From Bradyrhizobium liaoningense (GTDB taxonomy: Bacteria; Pseudomonadota; Alphaproteobacteria; Rhizobiales; Xanthobacteraceae), in assembly GCF_018130785.1 (NCBI RefSeq), contig NZ_JAFCJT010000009.1:62001-126000 (forward strand): a stretch of DNA of 64,000 nucleotides, given 5' to 3'. How positions within the stretch are numbered: the stretch's first letter is position 1; each line of letters opens with the position of its first letter. The notes below the pieces were generated by a model, which was given only the letters and a program-made list of their open reading frames with translations, did not search any database and was not told where the DNA came from. This document shows, piece after piece, positions 17,023 to 26,225 of this stretch. The position numbers and the translations under genes are program-made.

Positions 17023-19440
17023 ATGGCAAACCAGAATCAACGGCCACGCTTCTACGAGAGACAGTATATCGGCGCCGACGACATGAATGCCGTGGTCGAG
17101 TACGGCCATGTACAGCTCGGCCGCCACGAGCTCGGCGCGCACACGGCGGGCATCGCGATCGGGCTCTATCTGGTCGAGAGCCCCACGCCGGGCGCGCCGG
17201 AGCGGCGCAACGTCACACTGGTTCCCGGCATGGCGCTCGACGGCTTCGCGCGCCAGATCGTCGCGCTCAGACGCGAACTGCTGCCCGAGAGCCTGTTCGC
17301 CGGGATTGCCTATGACGCCGATGTCGACGATCCCGTCAAGAACAACGGCACACCGCGCGGACGTTTCGTGCGCGTGTGGCTCGAGTATGACGAGACCAAC
17401 GCGAGGGCGCCGGCGCCGGGCTTCGAGCGCTGCGACGCCGGCGAGACATACGCTCGCGTGCAGGAGAGCTATCGCTTCGTGATCGGCGATAAGCCGACCC
17501 TCACGGACCGGCGCGGCCGTCTCGCCATCGCGGGCCAGGCCGTCGCCGCGGATCGCGCATTACAAGCCTTCGACATGACAGCTGGCCTTGTGTTCGACGA
17601 GAGCATCCCGCACCAGACCTTCCCGGCCGACAGTCAGCGGGCACGCTGGCTGGTGCCGATCGGGTTCGTCCGCTGGGTAGTATACGCACAGGGCGGCGGC
17701 TATTTCGTCAATCGCAACATCGACGCTGCCGATATTGGCGACGATCGCTGCCGCAAGTTCCGCCAATATATCGGGGTTCCGGCCGAGACTATTCTCGCGA
17801 CGGACGGCGCATTGGTGCTGCGAAACCGCAGCGATCGCCCGGACGATCCGGGCCGCTTCCAAGCGCGTCTCCAGTCGGGCGATCCGCTCGCCGAGACGCG
17901 GCGCGATCTCGTCTGGATGGAGGGCAACCTGCGCATGATCGGCGATGTCCGGCTGGCGCGCGGCGCGCTCCGGTTCGCCGACATCAACGGCTCCGACCGG
18001 CAGACGCCGCTCTCGATCGAGCGCCTCGGCGACAGCGCGGCGCCCCCCGGCGGGCGTGCGCTGCAGGTGTTGATCGGGCCCGACGCGCAGGCCAACAACC
18101 GGCTGGCCGTGAGCACAGTCGCGATAGACGACCCCGACCCGGCCACGCGGCAGTTCAGCGAGAAGCTCACCGTGATGTCTGGCGGCAACATCGGCATCGG
18201 CAACGATACGCCAGCGCGCAAGCTGCACGTGAAAGGCGACCGCGTGCGGCTCGACAGCACCGACGGGACCAAGACCATCGAGATGCGCACCGACGGCGCG
18301 GCGGTCGACCTGCAATCGACCACGAGCGATCTCTTCCTGCGCTCGGGCGGTGGCGCCCCGCCGCATCATATCGTGATGAACCCGGACGCGCCGGACGGCA
18401 ATGTCGGCATCGGCACCCCCGCGCCGAAGCACAAGCTCGACGTCAACGGGAATTCGATCAAGCTCGGGCTCGAGGCGGCCGGCGGCGGCCAGCTGATCCT
18501 CAAGAACAATCCCGGCGACAACAAGATCTTCCTCGAGGCGTTCAACACGGCCGGCACGGGCAGCGCCGCCGAGATGCTGCTAACCGGCGCGAACGACACC
18601 AACGCGCCGCTCATCTCGATCAAGGCCAACGCCACCTTCGTGAGCGACAAGCTGGGCGTGGGCGTGAACGCGCCCACTGCGAATCTGCACGTGGTCGGCG
18701 ACAACATCCTCCTGGAGAACGGCGCGCGCAACAAGCACATTGCGCTCTTCACGAACGGGTCCATGGTCGATCTGTTCACGGCGTCGAACGACCTGTCGAT
18801 CCGCAGCGCGGCCCACAACTGCGTCATCAACTGGATCGCGGGCGATGGCAATGTCGGCATCGGCATGGCGAGCCCCGTGGACAAGCTGCATGTAGGCGGC
18901 TCGTTCATGCAAGTGAGCGGCGCCGCCAACGAGCAGGCGATCGTCGGCGGCGAAGGGCAACAGGGAGTCACATTCGGGACGCGCAACGGTGGCGTGCAGT
19001 TCTTGGATGCGCGCAACCTCGCGGTGCCGTTCGGCCAGTTCAATGCCAACGCCTGGCTCACGGTGTGGTGCCGGGACGTGCACGAGGTCTCCGACGAGCG
19101 TGCGAAGTCCAACATCCGTGGCATCTCGGGTGCGCTCGACAAGGTCACTCAGCTGCGTGGGGTCGCTTTCGAGTGGAAGGGCGGCGCGGCGCGCGGACAG
19201 ACCGAGAACCGGCTCGGCCTCGTTGCGCAGGAGGTGCAAAGGGTCGTCCCGGAGGCCGTCACCGTCAACGAGCGCGGCGCAGCGCTCTCGACCTCGGCGC
19301 TGATGCCGTTGCTGATCGAGGCCATCAAGGAGCTCAAGGAGGAAAACAAGCAGATCAGGGACGAGCTCGCTCGCCTTTCGGACGAGCGCTCCGCGCGCAA
19401 GGCGACCAACCGCGCCAAAACTTCGCGCAGGAGGAAGTGA
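17023..19440 (+). CDS. eCIS tail fibre with C-terminal peptidase S74 intramolecular chaperone
   Basis: An 805-aa fibre protein. The N-terminus (RPRFYERQYIGADDMNAVVEY, then AGIAIGLYLVE, then V.LVPGMALDGFARQI) is a diverged copy of the module in the two upstream proteins. The shaft, about residues 380-640, holds repeated GN(V/I)GIG...P..KLHV-type units, common in trimeric fibres. The C-terminus is an S74 chaperone: V.SDERAKSNIR with Ser690 and Lys695 as the expected self-cleaving pair, then GLVAQEVQRVVPEAV and a helix LIEAIKELKEENKQI. In characterised phage proteins this domain trimerises the fibre and then cuts itself off before the Ser; here that would release about 116 residues. GTG one codon upstream is a less likely start. 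Confidence 0.92.
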   Translation: MANQNQRPRFYERQYIGADDMNAVVEYGHVQLGRHELGAHTAGIAIGLYLVESPTPGAPERRNVTLVPGMALDGFARQIVALRRELLPESLFAGIAYDADVDDPVKNNGTPRGRFVRVWLEYDETNARAPAPGFERCDAGETYARVQESYRFVIGDKPTLTDRRGRLAIAGQAVAADRALQAFDMTAGLVFDESIPHQTFPADSQRARWLVPIGFVRWVVYAQGGGYFVNRNIDAADIGDDRCRKFRQYIGVPAETILATDGALVLRNRSDRPDDPGRFQARLQSGDPLAETRRDLVWMEGNLRMIGDVRLARGALRFADINGSDRQTPLSIERLGDSAAPPGGRALQVLIGPDAQANNRLAVSTVAIDDPDPATRQFSEKLTVMSGGNIGIGNDTPARKLHVKGDRVRLDSTDGTKTIEMRTDGAAVDLQSTTSDLFLRSGGGAPPHHIVMNPDAPDGNVGIGTPAPKHKLDVNGNSIKLGLEAAGGGQLILKNNPGDNKIFLEAFNTAGTGSAAEMLLTGANDTNAPLISIKANATFVSDKLGVGVNAPTANLHVVGDNILLENGARNKHIALFTNGSMVDLFTASNDLSIRSAAHNCVINWIAGDGNVGIGMASPVDKLHVGGSFMQVSGAANEQAIVGGEGQQGVTFGTRNGGVQFLDARNLAVPFGQFNANAWLTVWCRDVHEVSDERAKSNIRGISGALDKVTQLRGVAFEWKGGAARGQTENRLGLVAQEVQRVVPEAVTVNERGAALSTSALMPLLIEAIKELKEENKQIRDELARLSDERSARKATNRAKTSRRRK

Positions 19441-19443
19441 CCC

Positions 19444-20949
19444 ATGTCCTCCGCCCTGGCGATCGAGCAGCTCATCGTCGAATGCCACGTGCCGGCGGCC
19501 GCCGAGGAGCGCCGCGCGCGCGGCATCCTGGAGCGGGTCCTCTCCTCGGTGCAGCACGAGCTGCCGGATTATCTCGACCGTATCCTCGCGGCGGAAACCG
19601 ACAGCGAGGCCATCGTCGTGATCGAGACCTTGCGGTTCGACGCCACTATCAATGCGCAGTGGCCGCGCGAGCGGATCGCACGCGCGCTGGCGAACCAACT
19701 GTCGTGCAGCTTGTGGCGCGCGCTCGAACGTCCCGACGCCATGCGCTTCCAGGATCGGCCCGAGATGCTGTCACGCTTCTTCAGCGATCTCGCGCAGGGC
19801 ACCGCCTACGCGCGCGTCTGGCACCGCGCCTTCGATGGGCTCCGCCTGCTGCCGGCTTCCGCGATCGTCCGCACGCTGATCGGCGACGAACCGGTGGCGA
19901 GCCGAACGGCCCTCAGCCGGCTTCTTCCCGCCGATCTCGATCGCGTCATCGCGCTGCTCTCGCGCGCCGATGCGGAGCGCGCGCTGGCTGCCGTGCTGAG
20001 CACCGCCAATCCTGAGACGGCCTGCGATCCCGCGAGCGTCGTCGCGGCTGCGCTTTCGCAGCGTTGCCTTGCACTCGAGACGCCACAGCAGCAGCTCGCC
20101 CTGGCGGTTGCCATCGCGCGGCAACCGGATGCTGAAGCGAATGCCGGCGCCCTCGCGCTCGCAGGCGTGCTGTTTGGTCTGGCCGCGACGTGCGATCCGG
20201 ACGAGCCGGGGGCATGGGTGGAGTTCCAGGGCCTGGTGCAAAGGCTCGCCGCCGACGGCGACGCGGCTGCACTCGCCGAGGTGCGAAGCGGCCTCGCACA
20301 GTTCGATGCCGACGCCGTTGCGGACGCCGTAAAGGCGCTGCGGCGTGAACAGCCGCGCGCGGACGTTCGGGAGCTCCATGCCGGCTGCGGCGGGGCCTGG
20401 CTCCTGCTGCCCTCGATCCTGAGTGCCCTCGAGGGTCGGCCCGACGCCGCTGCTTTCGCACTTCATGTGCTCGGCGCATCCGCGGGCGCGCGCGCCCCGG
20501 AGGTTTGGAACAGCGCCCCGTTGCGCGAGGCCCTCGGTGTCGATGAGGGGCAGCTGGCTCATGTGACGAGCGTGGCGTGGCCCCTGCCCGGCCTCGGCGC
20601 GGTATCGCCTCCAACCTCGGATGGGATCGAAGAGCAGAACCGTGCGCACATCCGGCTCGGACTTGCTCCGCTCGCGGTGCCCCGTGGAGCAGCGCGGATC
20701 ATCGGCCAGCTCGCCTCCGAAGCCATGAATGCCTATGCGTGGCGGCTGCCGGGCTTCGCGGGATCGAGCTTCCGCTATCTCTGGGACAATCTTCTGGCCA
20801 CCGATGGATCGATCCGAATGGACAGTCGAGCAATCGACGTCGCCCTGAAGCCGCCTCCGCTCGACGTGATCTGGAAGATCACCGGCGCCGATCGCGCAAG
20901 CTATGCGCTGCCCGACGGCCGAGCGGTGCGCGTCGCGGTGCGCCGATGA
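19444..20949 (+). CDS. eCIS tape-measure-type protein (CIS_TMP, Afp14-like)
   Basis: A 501-aa, mainly helical, Ala/Leu-rich protein. The N-terminus fits the contractile-injection-system tape measure family: a strand (IEQLIVECHVPAAA), a long helix (RARGILERVLSSVQHELPDYLDRIL), a strand (IVVIETLRFDATI) and a further helix (RERIARALANQLSCSLWRAL). A hydrophobic GGAWLLLPSILSALE segment near residues 315-330 resembles the family core. The position before the AAA+ gene equals afp14 before afp15. In Afp14 the length sets the particle length, so this cluster should make a rather short particle if the rule holds. It overlaps the ATPase gene by 4 nt. Confidence 0.8.
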   Translation: MSSALAIEQLIVECHVPAAAEERRARGILERVLSSVQHELPDYLDRILAAETDSEAIVVIETLRFDATINAQWPRERIARALANQLSCSLWRALERPDAMRFQDRPEMLSRFFSDLAQGTAYARVWHRAFDGLRLLPASAIVRTLIGDEPVASRTALSRLLPADLDRVIALLSRADAERALAAVLSTANPETACDPASVVAAALSQRCLALETPQQQLALAVAIARQPDAEANAGALALAGVLFGLAATCDPDEPGAWVEFQGLVQRLAADGDAAALAEVRSGLAQFDADAVADAVKALRREQPRADVRELHAGCGGAWLLLPSILSALEGRPDAAAFALHVLGASAGARAPEVWNSAPLREALGVDEGQLAHVTSVAWPLPGLGAVSPPTSDGIEEQNRAHIRLGLAPLAVPRGAARIIGQLASEAMNAYAWRLPGFAGSSFRYLWDNLLATDGSIRMDSRAIDVALKPPPLDVIWKITGADRASYALPDGRAVRVAVRR

Positions 20950-23096
20950 CCCCGCGCCCCAGCATCGTCCCGGCCGCGGTCGCGCAGCTGCGCGCCGAAC
21001 TGGACTGGCTCGACGCGCTGATCCATCGCGAGACGCTGCGGCTGCGCGCTGCGTACCAACTCTCGCTCGATGAGTTTCGCGGCCTCTACATCAGCGACGA
21101 GCAGGTCGACGCTCTGGTGCGCGAGGCGTCCGACGGCACATCGGACCTGACGCAGCTTGATCTTGTGGCTCAACAGCTGCGTGTCGATCGCGCGTCGTTC
21201 ACCGAAGCCATGTCGCCCTTCGTGCGGCTGTCCCGTGAATTCGAGCTCACGAGGGTCGAGCAGGACATCCTGCTGGCGGTGGCTGCGCCCGAGATCGAGT
21301 TCAAATACGAGACCCTGTACGCCTATCTGAACAACGACGTGACGCGCAAGGCGCCGACACTCGGCCTGCTCGAGCGCCTCTTCGGCCGCGACGCGGCTTC
21401 GCGCCTCGACGTCCGCGCGGCGCTGCGCGCCAACGCGACGCTCCTGACCAGCCGGTTGCTGCATACGATTGGCCCGGATCCGGCAGGCACTATGCACGCC
21501 GCGCTCAAGATCCACCCCGCGCTGCCCGGCTATCTGCTCGCGCTCGGCTATGCGGATGGCAGCGACTTGATCGAGCATCGGCCGCGCGAGGGCCTCCTGC
21601 GCACAGCCGCCCTCGACGACCTCGTGCGTGCGCGGCTGCGCACGACCTGCCGCGCTTGGACGCGCGGCTCCGAGACGGCGCCGATCTGGCTGCTGCACGG
21701 CCGCGACGCTATGCTGCGGGAGGCTGCGGCAGCGACCCTCTGCGGCATGCTCGACCTCGACCTTTTGACGCTCGATGCGGCCGCGCTGCCGCGGCACCAC
21801 GAGGAGAATGCCGCGACACTGCGCGATGCGCTGCTGCGCCAACGACTGACCGATGCCGGACTGCTGCTGAGCGGCGTCGAGCAGCTCAGCGACAGCGAGG
21901 GGCGGCTCACCAATGACGCCCGCATGATCCTGCGTCTGGTGCGGCAGACACGTCGGCCGGTCATCCTCGATTGCGAGACGCCGGGGCCACTGGCCGAGGC
22001 GCTGCGCGGCGCGCACGTGATCTCGATCGGCATCTCCGACCTCGATCGACGCGGCCGTGTCGTGACCTGGTCGACCGCGCTCTGCGCACGGCAGCTCGCC
22101 GCCGGCCCGGCCGCCGTAGAGCATGTGGCGGACAGTTTCGGGCTTCTGACCGAGCAGATCGACCGCGCCGCGCAGGCGCTCGCGGATCATCGCGACGACG
22201 CCGAGCCGGTGTCCGCGGCCGAGCTCGCGGCGGCGGCGCGCGCGGCCTCGGACCAGTCGATCGCCCGCATGGCGCAGCGGATGCCGCAGCCCTTCACGTG
22301 GTCGGATCTGGTGCTGCCGCCCTCGACGATCCGCCGGCTACGCGACATCGTGCATGCGATCCGCGACCGCCAGCTCGTGTTTGGCGACTGGGGCCTGGCG
22401 CAACGCGCCGGCGGCTTCGGCCTGCGCCTGCTGTTCTCGGGACCGTCCGGCACCGGCAAGACCATGGCGGCCGCGACCATCGCGCGCGAGCTCGGGCTCG
22501 ACATCTTCCGCGTCGACATCTCCCAGACGGTGAGCAAATACATCGGCGAGACCGAGAAGAATCTGGACAAGATCTTCCACGCCGCCGCGCACTCCAACGC
22601 CATCCTGTTCTTCGACGAGGCCGACGCGCTGTTCGGCAAGCGCTCCGAGGTGAAGGACGCGCACGACCGCTACAGCAACATCGAGACCGCCTTCCTGCTC
22701 CAGCGCATCGAGGAATATGCCGGGGTCGTGTTCCTCGCGAGCAACCTCAGCCGCAACATGGATACGGCGTTCTCGCGGCGGCTCAACTTCGTGGTCGATT
22801 TCCCGCTGCCGGACCGCGACGCGCGCGAGCGGCTGTGGCGGCTGATGCTGGCGAACGGCATTCCGATCGCGGGCGATGTCGACGTCGCGTTCCTGGCGGC
22901 TCAGTTCCCGCTCAGCGGCGGCGAGATCCGCAACGTCACGCTCGACGCGGCCTTCTTCGCCGCGCAGAGCGAGCAACGTTGCGTCGGAATGAAGGCGATC
23001 GTCGTCGCGCTCGCACGCGAGCTCATGAAACAGGGGCGCGCGCCGTCGCCCGCGGAGTTCAAGCAGCACCACACGCTGATCGCCGACAGCCTGTAG
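20946..23096 (+). CDS. eCIS AAA+ ATPase (Afp15-like)
   Basis: A 716-aa AAA+ ATPase. The ATG at 20946 overlaps the previous stop; the reading frame is open further upstream but that part is a shadow. Residues about 1-430 are the variable helical N-terminal part. The AAA module has Walker A GPSGTGKT at 499-506, Walker B ILFFDEADALF from 553, sensor/arginine-finger region FLASNLSRNMDTAFSRRL and a C-terminal lid (ERLWRLMLANGIPI, then FPLSGGEIRNVTLDAAFFA). eCIS carry one such FtsH/VPS4-like ATPase that is needed for assembly rather than for sheath recycling like ClpV. This is the last conserved structural gene before the cargo-like gene. Confidence 0.93.
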   Translation: MTPRPSIVPAAVAQLRAELDWLDALIHRETLRLRAAYQLSLDEFRGLYISDEQVDALVREASDGTSDLTQLDLVAQQLRVDRASFTEAMSPFVRLSREFELTRVEQDILLAVAAPEIEFKYETLYAYLNNDVTRKAPTLGLLERLFGRDAASRLDVRAALRANATLLTSRLLHTIGPDPAGTMHAALKIHPALPGYLLALGYADGSDLIEHRPREGLLRTAALDDLVRARLRTTCRAWTRGSETAPIWLLHGRDAMLREAAAATLCGMLDLDLLTLDAAALPRHHEENAATLRDALLRQRLTDAGLLLSGVEQLSDSEGRLTNDARMILRLVRQTRRPVILDCETPGPLAEALRGAHVISIGISDLDRRGRVVTWSTALCARQLAAGPAAVEHVADSFGLLTEQIDRAAQALADHRDDAEPVSAAELAAAARAASDQSIARMAQRMPQPFTWSDLVLPPSTIRRLRDIVHAIRDRQLVFGDWGLAQRAGGFGLRLLFSGPSGTGKTMAAATIARELGLDIFRVDISQTVSKYIGETEKNLDKIFHAAAHSNAILFFDEADALFGKRSEVKDAHDRYSNIETAFLLQRIEEYAGVVFLASNLSRNMDTAFSRRLNFVVDFPLPDRDARERLWRLMLANGIPIAGDVDVAFLAAQFPLSGGEIRNVTLDAAFFAAQSEQRCVGMKAIVVALARELMKQGRAPSPAEFKQHHTLIADSL

Positions 23097-23167
23097 GACG
23101 AGGACGCGCGAGGCCGCTGGACAGGCCGCGACACCTGAGACGCGGCTGAGGTGCTTGGGAGGTTTCG

Positions 23168-25663
23168 ATGGAACGCGTTGCGAAGAACGGTGCCAAGCTC
23201 GCGCTCCGCCCGCTGGCGGGCCGCGCGGGGTCGTGTGTCCCGCGGCACGCGGATGCAGCGCATGTGGATCGCGCCGGCGTGCAGGAGTCGGCCGGCAACT
23301 TCGCGATTCAGTCGCTGCTGCGCAGCGGCATCATCCGGGCCAAGCTCACGGTCAGTCAGCCGAACGATCCCGACGAGCGCGAGGCCGATCGCATCGCGGA
23401 CGCAGCCGTCTCGGGCGCACCGCCGACTCTCGTGCGCCGCAAATGCGCGTCGTGCGCAGCCGGCGTTCCATGCGGCCAGTGCGACGAGGAGACTCCGGTG
23501 CGCCTCAAGGGTAACGGTGCGCAGCCGACGCCTTCGGCGGCCGCCGCGATGCCGGCGCTCTCGTTTTTCGGCAGCGGCGGCCGGCCCTTGCCGCGCGAGA
23601 CCCGCCGCGGCTTCGAGACGATGCTCGGCGCGGACCTCAGCGGCGTGCGCATCCACGACGGACCTGCCGCCGTGCAGGCGGCGAGCGCTCTCAACGCGCG
23701 CGCTTTCACGGTCGGCAGCGACATCGCCTTCGCACCGGGCCAGTTCGCGCCGAGCACGCGCAGCGGGCGGCATCTGCTGGCGCACGAGCTGGCGCACACG
23801 CTGCAGCCGGCGCGAGGGTCCTCCGTTCCGGTGCGACGATCCTGGTACGATCCGTTCGTGGACGCGGCCGAGTGGGTCGGTGGCAAGGTCGAGGCCGGCG
23901 CCTCGGCAGCCTGGTCGGGAACCAAGTGGGTCGGCGGCAAGCTCTATTCGGCGGGCCGGTGGGTCTACAATACGGCCGAAGACAAGCTCAAGGCAGCCTA
24001 TCACTGCGCAAAGGGGATCGGCAGCTCGCTGTTCGCGCCAATCTCGCTGGACATGCTCACGGCGCCGCAAAACCTGTCCCTCGCGGAGGTGACGGGTCAC
24101 TCGAAGCCGGACGCCGAGGACGCTCCCACGGGCGTTCTCAACACGGTTCTCGATGTCGTTGGGCATCCGTGCGTTCAGATGCTGCCCGGTGCCGGCCTGC
24201 TCCTCGGCGGCGTAAAGGTCCTCAAGGGATCGGCCGACCTTCTGGAGCTCGCATGGGACATCTACAAGAATCCGGATCCCTACATGGAGCGGATCCGCGC
24301 GTCTCTGACAGGAATGATCGGCGGCGCGGCGGACAAGGCGCGGTCGCTCGCGACGGCGATCGCTTCCAACGAAAACGTCGACTGCATCCTGCGGCACCTC
24401 AATCCGAAGCTCCAATACATGGCGGAGAACTGGTGGCCCATCCTGAAGGAGATGGCATGGGAGCTGATCTGGCCATGGCCCGGCGTCGGGCAAGACTTCG
24501 GAATGATCTGGGAGAAGATCAAATCCCTCGGCTCCAATCTCTGGGATCTGGAGTTCAACAGGGCGGCCGACGACGCCTTCTCGATCCTGCGCCACCTCAA
24601 CTCTGCGGCCGGCCGGCTGTACGGCTGGTTCCTGATCGGTGCGGTTCTGGCCGGCGCCATCGTGGGTGGCATCGCGGGCACCGCCGCGGGCGGCGCCGGA
24701 GCCATTCCGGGCGCGGCCGCAGGTGCTGTCTCGGGCCTCGCGTTTGCCAGCGAGGTCGGATACGGGCTGCTGCTCGCGACATTGGCGATCGAGGGCGCGT
24801 CGATCTACAAGGCGAGCTACAACCTCTCGCGGTCCGACCGCTCGCCGAAGGAGCGCGAGTGTGACTGCGAGCTGATCAGCTCCAGCAGTCTCACGATCGG
24901 TGTTTGCGGAGCCATGGCCCTGCTGGGCGGGCTCGCGGCCCGCTTCGCCAAGGCCATTATACAAAGAGTCGGCAATCGGCTGTTCAATCCTCAAATCCTC
25001 GCTCCGCTCGAACGCGGCCGCCTGGTCGAAGCGCGCATCGCCATCGGGGAATTGATCCGCGCCCGTTTCAGGGCCGCCGCCATCAGGATCACGGACCGGC
25101 TGACGGCCCGTGGACTCTTCCGTGGAGAGGGCAATTTCCCCGGCATCGATCTCGCCCGCGACGCGCAGATCACGATTCGCGGGCAGCAGGGACAGGTCAT
25201 TGCGGATACGGCCGGGCTGCAGAATGCCATGCGCAACGGGGAAAGCATCACGATCGACATCGCGGGTGGAGATCTCGTCTCGGTGAAGTCGCGTGGCGGC
25301 GCGGACGTTGCTGCGGCCGTGGAGGAGGACATCGCTCAGCTGGCAAATTTCGGAGCGACCCCCCGCAGAATTCCGAGCTTCACCGCTGGTGTGAGGCAGG
25401 CTCGCGTCACGATCACCAATCCGGCGGCGCGGACCCTGACGGTCGCCTACGAGCCGGGCAGCCTGACGACGGCCGAGATCGCCAATCTGCGAGTCACCGC
25501 AGCCCAGAACGGCGTCACATTGGATCTACGTGCAGGCATCCCGCCGGACCCGCGGCTCGTCACGCCCATCGAATCGATGCCGGACATTCTGGCCGAGACA
25601 GCGACACTGGCGACGGAGGTGTCCGACACGCAGCAGCCGGGCGCACAAGAGTGCAAGCTTTGA
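23168..25663 (+). CDS. DUF4157-led putative eCIS cargo/toxin, 831 aa
   Basis: The ATG at 23168 follows a GGGAGG ribosome site. Residues about 60-75 have the NDPDEREADRIAD motif, and residues about 140-212 a DUF4157 domain with GVRIHDG.AA, ARAFTVGSDIAFAPGQ and a zinc-metallopeptidase HELAH motif (206-210). DUF4157 domains are known leaders of eCIS-associated cargo. The rest is unlike known families: Trp-rich repeats near 235-275 (W.GGKV, then W.GTKWVGGKLYSAG), a glycine-zipper hydrophobic region at about 487-548, a second hydrophobic stretch at about 575-600, and a polar C-terminus. A membrane-inserting toxin domain with a metalloprotease-like loader is one reading; activity is inferred. It is the last gene of the eCIS strand block. 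Confidence 0.85.
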   Translation: MERVAKNGAKLALRPLAGRAGSCVPRHADAAHVDRAGVQESAGNFAIQSLLRSGIIRAKLTVSQPNDPDEREADRIADAAVSGAPPTLVRRKCASCAAGVPCGQCDEETPVRLKGNGAQPTPSAAAAMPALSFFGSGGRPLPRETRRGFETMLGADLSGVRIHDGPAAVQAASALNARAFTVGSDIAFAPGQFAPSTRSGRHLLAHELAHTLQPARGSSVPVRRSWYDPFVDAAEWVGGKVEAGASAAWSGTKWVGGKLYSAGRWVYNTAEDKLKAAYHCAKGIGSSLFAPISLDMLTAPQNLSLAEVTGHSKPDAEDAPTGVLNTVLDVVGHPCVQMLPGAGLLLGGVKVLKGSADLLELAWDIYKNPDPYMERIRASLTGMIGGAADKARSLATAIASNENVDCILRHLNPKLQYMAENWWPILKEMAWELIWPWPGVGQDFGMIWEKIKSLGSNLWDLEFNRAADDAFSILRHLNSAAGRLYGWFLIGAVLAGAIVGGIAGTAAGGAGAIPGAAAGAVSGLAFASEVGYGLLLATLAIEGASIYKASYNLSRSDRSPKERECDCELISSSSLTIGVCGAMALLGGLAARFAKAIIQRVGNRLFNPQILAPLERGRLVEARIAIGELIRARFRAAAIRITDRLTARGLFRGEGNFPGIDLARDAQITIRGQQGQVIADTAGLQNAMRNGESITIDIAGGDLVSVKSRGGADVAAAVEEDIAQLANFGATPRRIPSFTAGVRQARVTITNPAARTLTVAYEPGSLTTAEIANLRVTAAQNGVTLDLRAGIPPDPRLVTPIESMPDILAETATLATEVSDTQQPGAQECKL

Positions 25664-26225
25664 GCATGCTCGAAATGGTGCGCATTCCGCGCAGGGCGCG
25701 AAGCGCCGGCCGCGCCGATCATGGGCGCGGTTACCTTCCTGATGGTGGGGTATCTGGCGATTCCCTATCGGACGATCATTCTCGCCGCGATCGCGGCAGC
25801 GTTCATGGCCGACCCGCATCGGAGCCGCAGCATGCGCCCTTGGATTGCCAGCGGTTCGAGGGTGGCGCGACAGCAACAGTCATCGAAAATTCTGACGCCA
25901 TGTCTTCATTGCCAAAAACTCGGCGCCAGCTAGTACCGTCTTCAGGTGCGAGTTGAGCTTGCGCCGACGCACAGCGCGACTTTTCGTTGAATTGCCCTCT
26001 TTTTGCTGAGGGCAAGCCGTGACGTCGGCGCAACAACTCGCATCGCGATTGCGGGACAAGCGGGGGCGCAGGGCCCGCTGCTAGCGCGAGCCGCAAGGCG
26101 CTTTGCAGCTAGAGAAGGTTCGACTGCGGCACCAGTCCCTCCGCCAGCGCAATCGGTTCCGCACGCGTGGTCGGGCATGCGGGCCCTGCACGAAGGGAGG
26201 CGGCGCGGCGCCCCCCCCACGGCCA
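25664..26225. other. Non-coding stretch between the eCIS and the methyltransferase relic
   Basis: This 562-nt stretch holds no gene I can support. Short open frames exist, but none combines a ribosome site with a convincing protein. It contains the nested hairpin element annotated separately (25947-26042) and then a G/C-rich part with runs of C (26212-26219) up to the end of the truncated methyltransferase. Base composition is still like the eCIS side. Confidence 0.5.
25947..26042. repeat. Nested long inverted repeat (two perfect stems)
   Basis: The outer stem pairs TGCGAGTTG (25947-25955) with CAACTCGCA (26034-26042) and, after a 3-nt bulge, TTGCGCCGACG (25959-25969) with CGTCGGCGCAA (26023-26033): 20 perfect pairs. 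The inner stem pairs TTGCCCTC (25992-25999) with GAGGGCAA (26008-26015) around an 8-nt T-rich loop. It could be a palindromic intergenic repeat, the end of a miniature mobile element, a structured RNA or a bidirectional terminator of the eCIS operon. The sequence alone cannot choose. Confidence 0.7.

Noticed and set aside
1..25663. Type VI secretion system
   Set aside because: The cluster has gpD/gpV, gpI/gpJ, LysM and an Afp15-type ATPase, but no TssB/TssC, TssJLM membrane complex or ClpV. Fits eCIS.
25721..25933. A short plus-strand frame with a hydrophobic stretch (YLAIPYRTIILAAIAAAFMA)
   Set aside because: No ribosome site at a proper distance, and the C-terminal half looks random. Kept as unannotated intergenic sequence.
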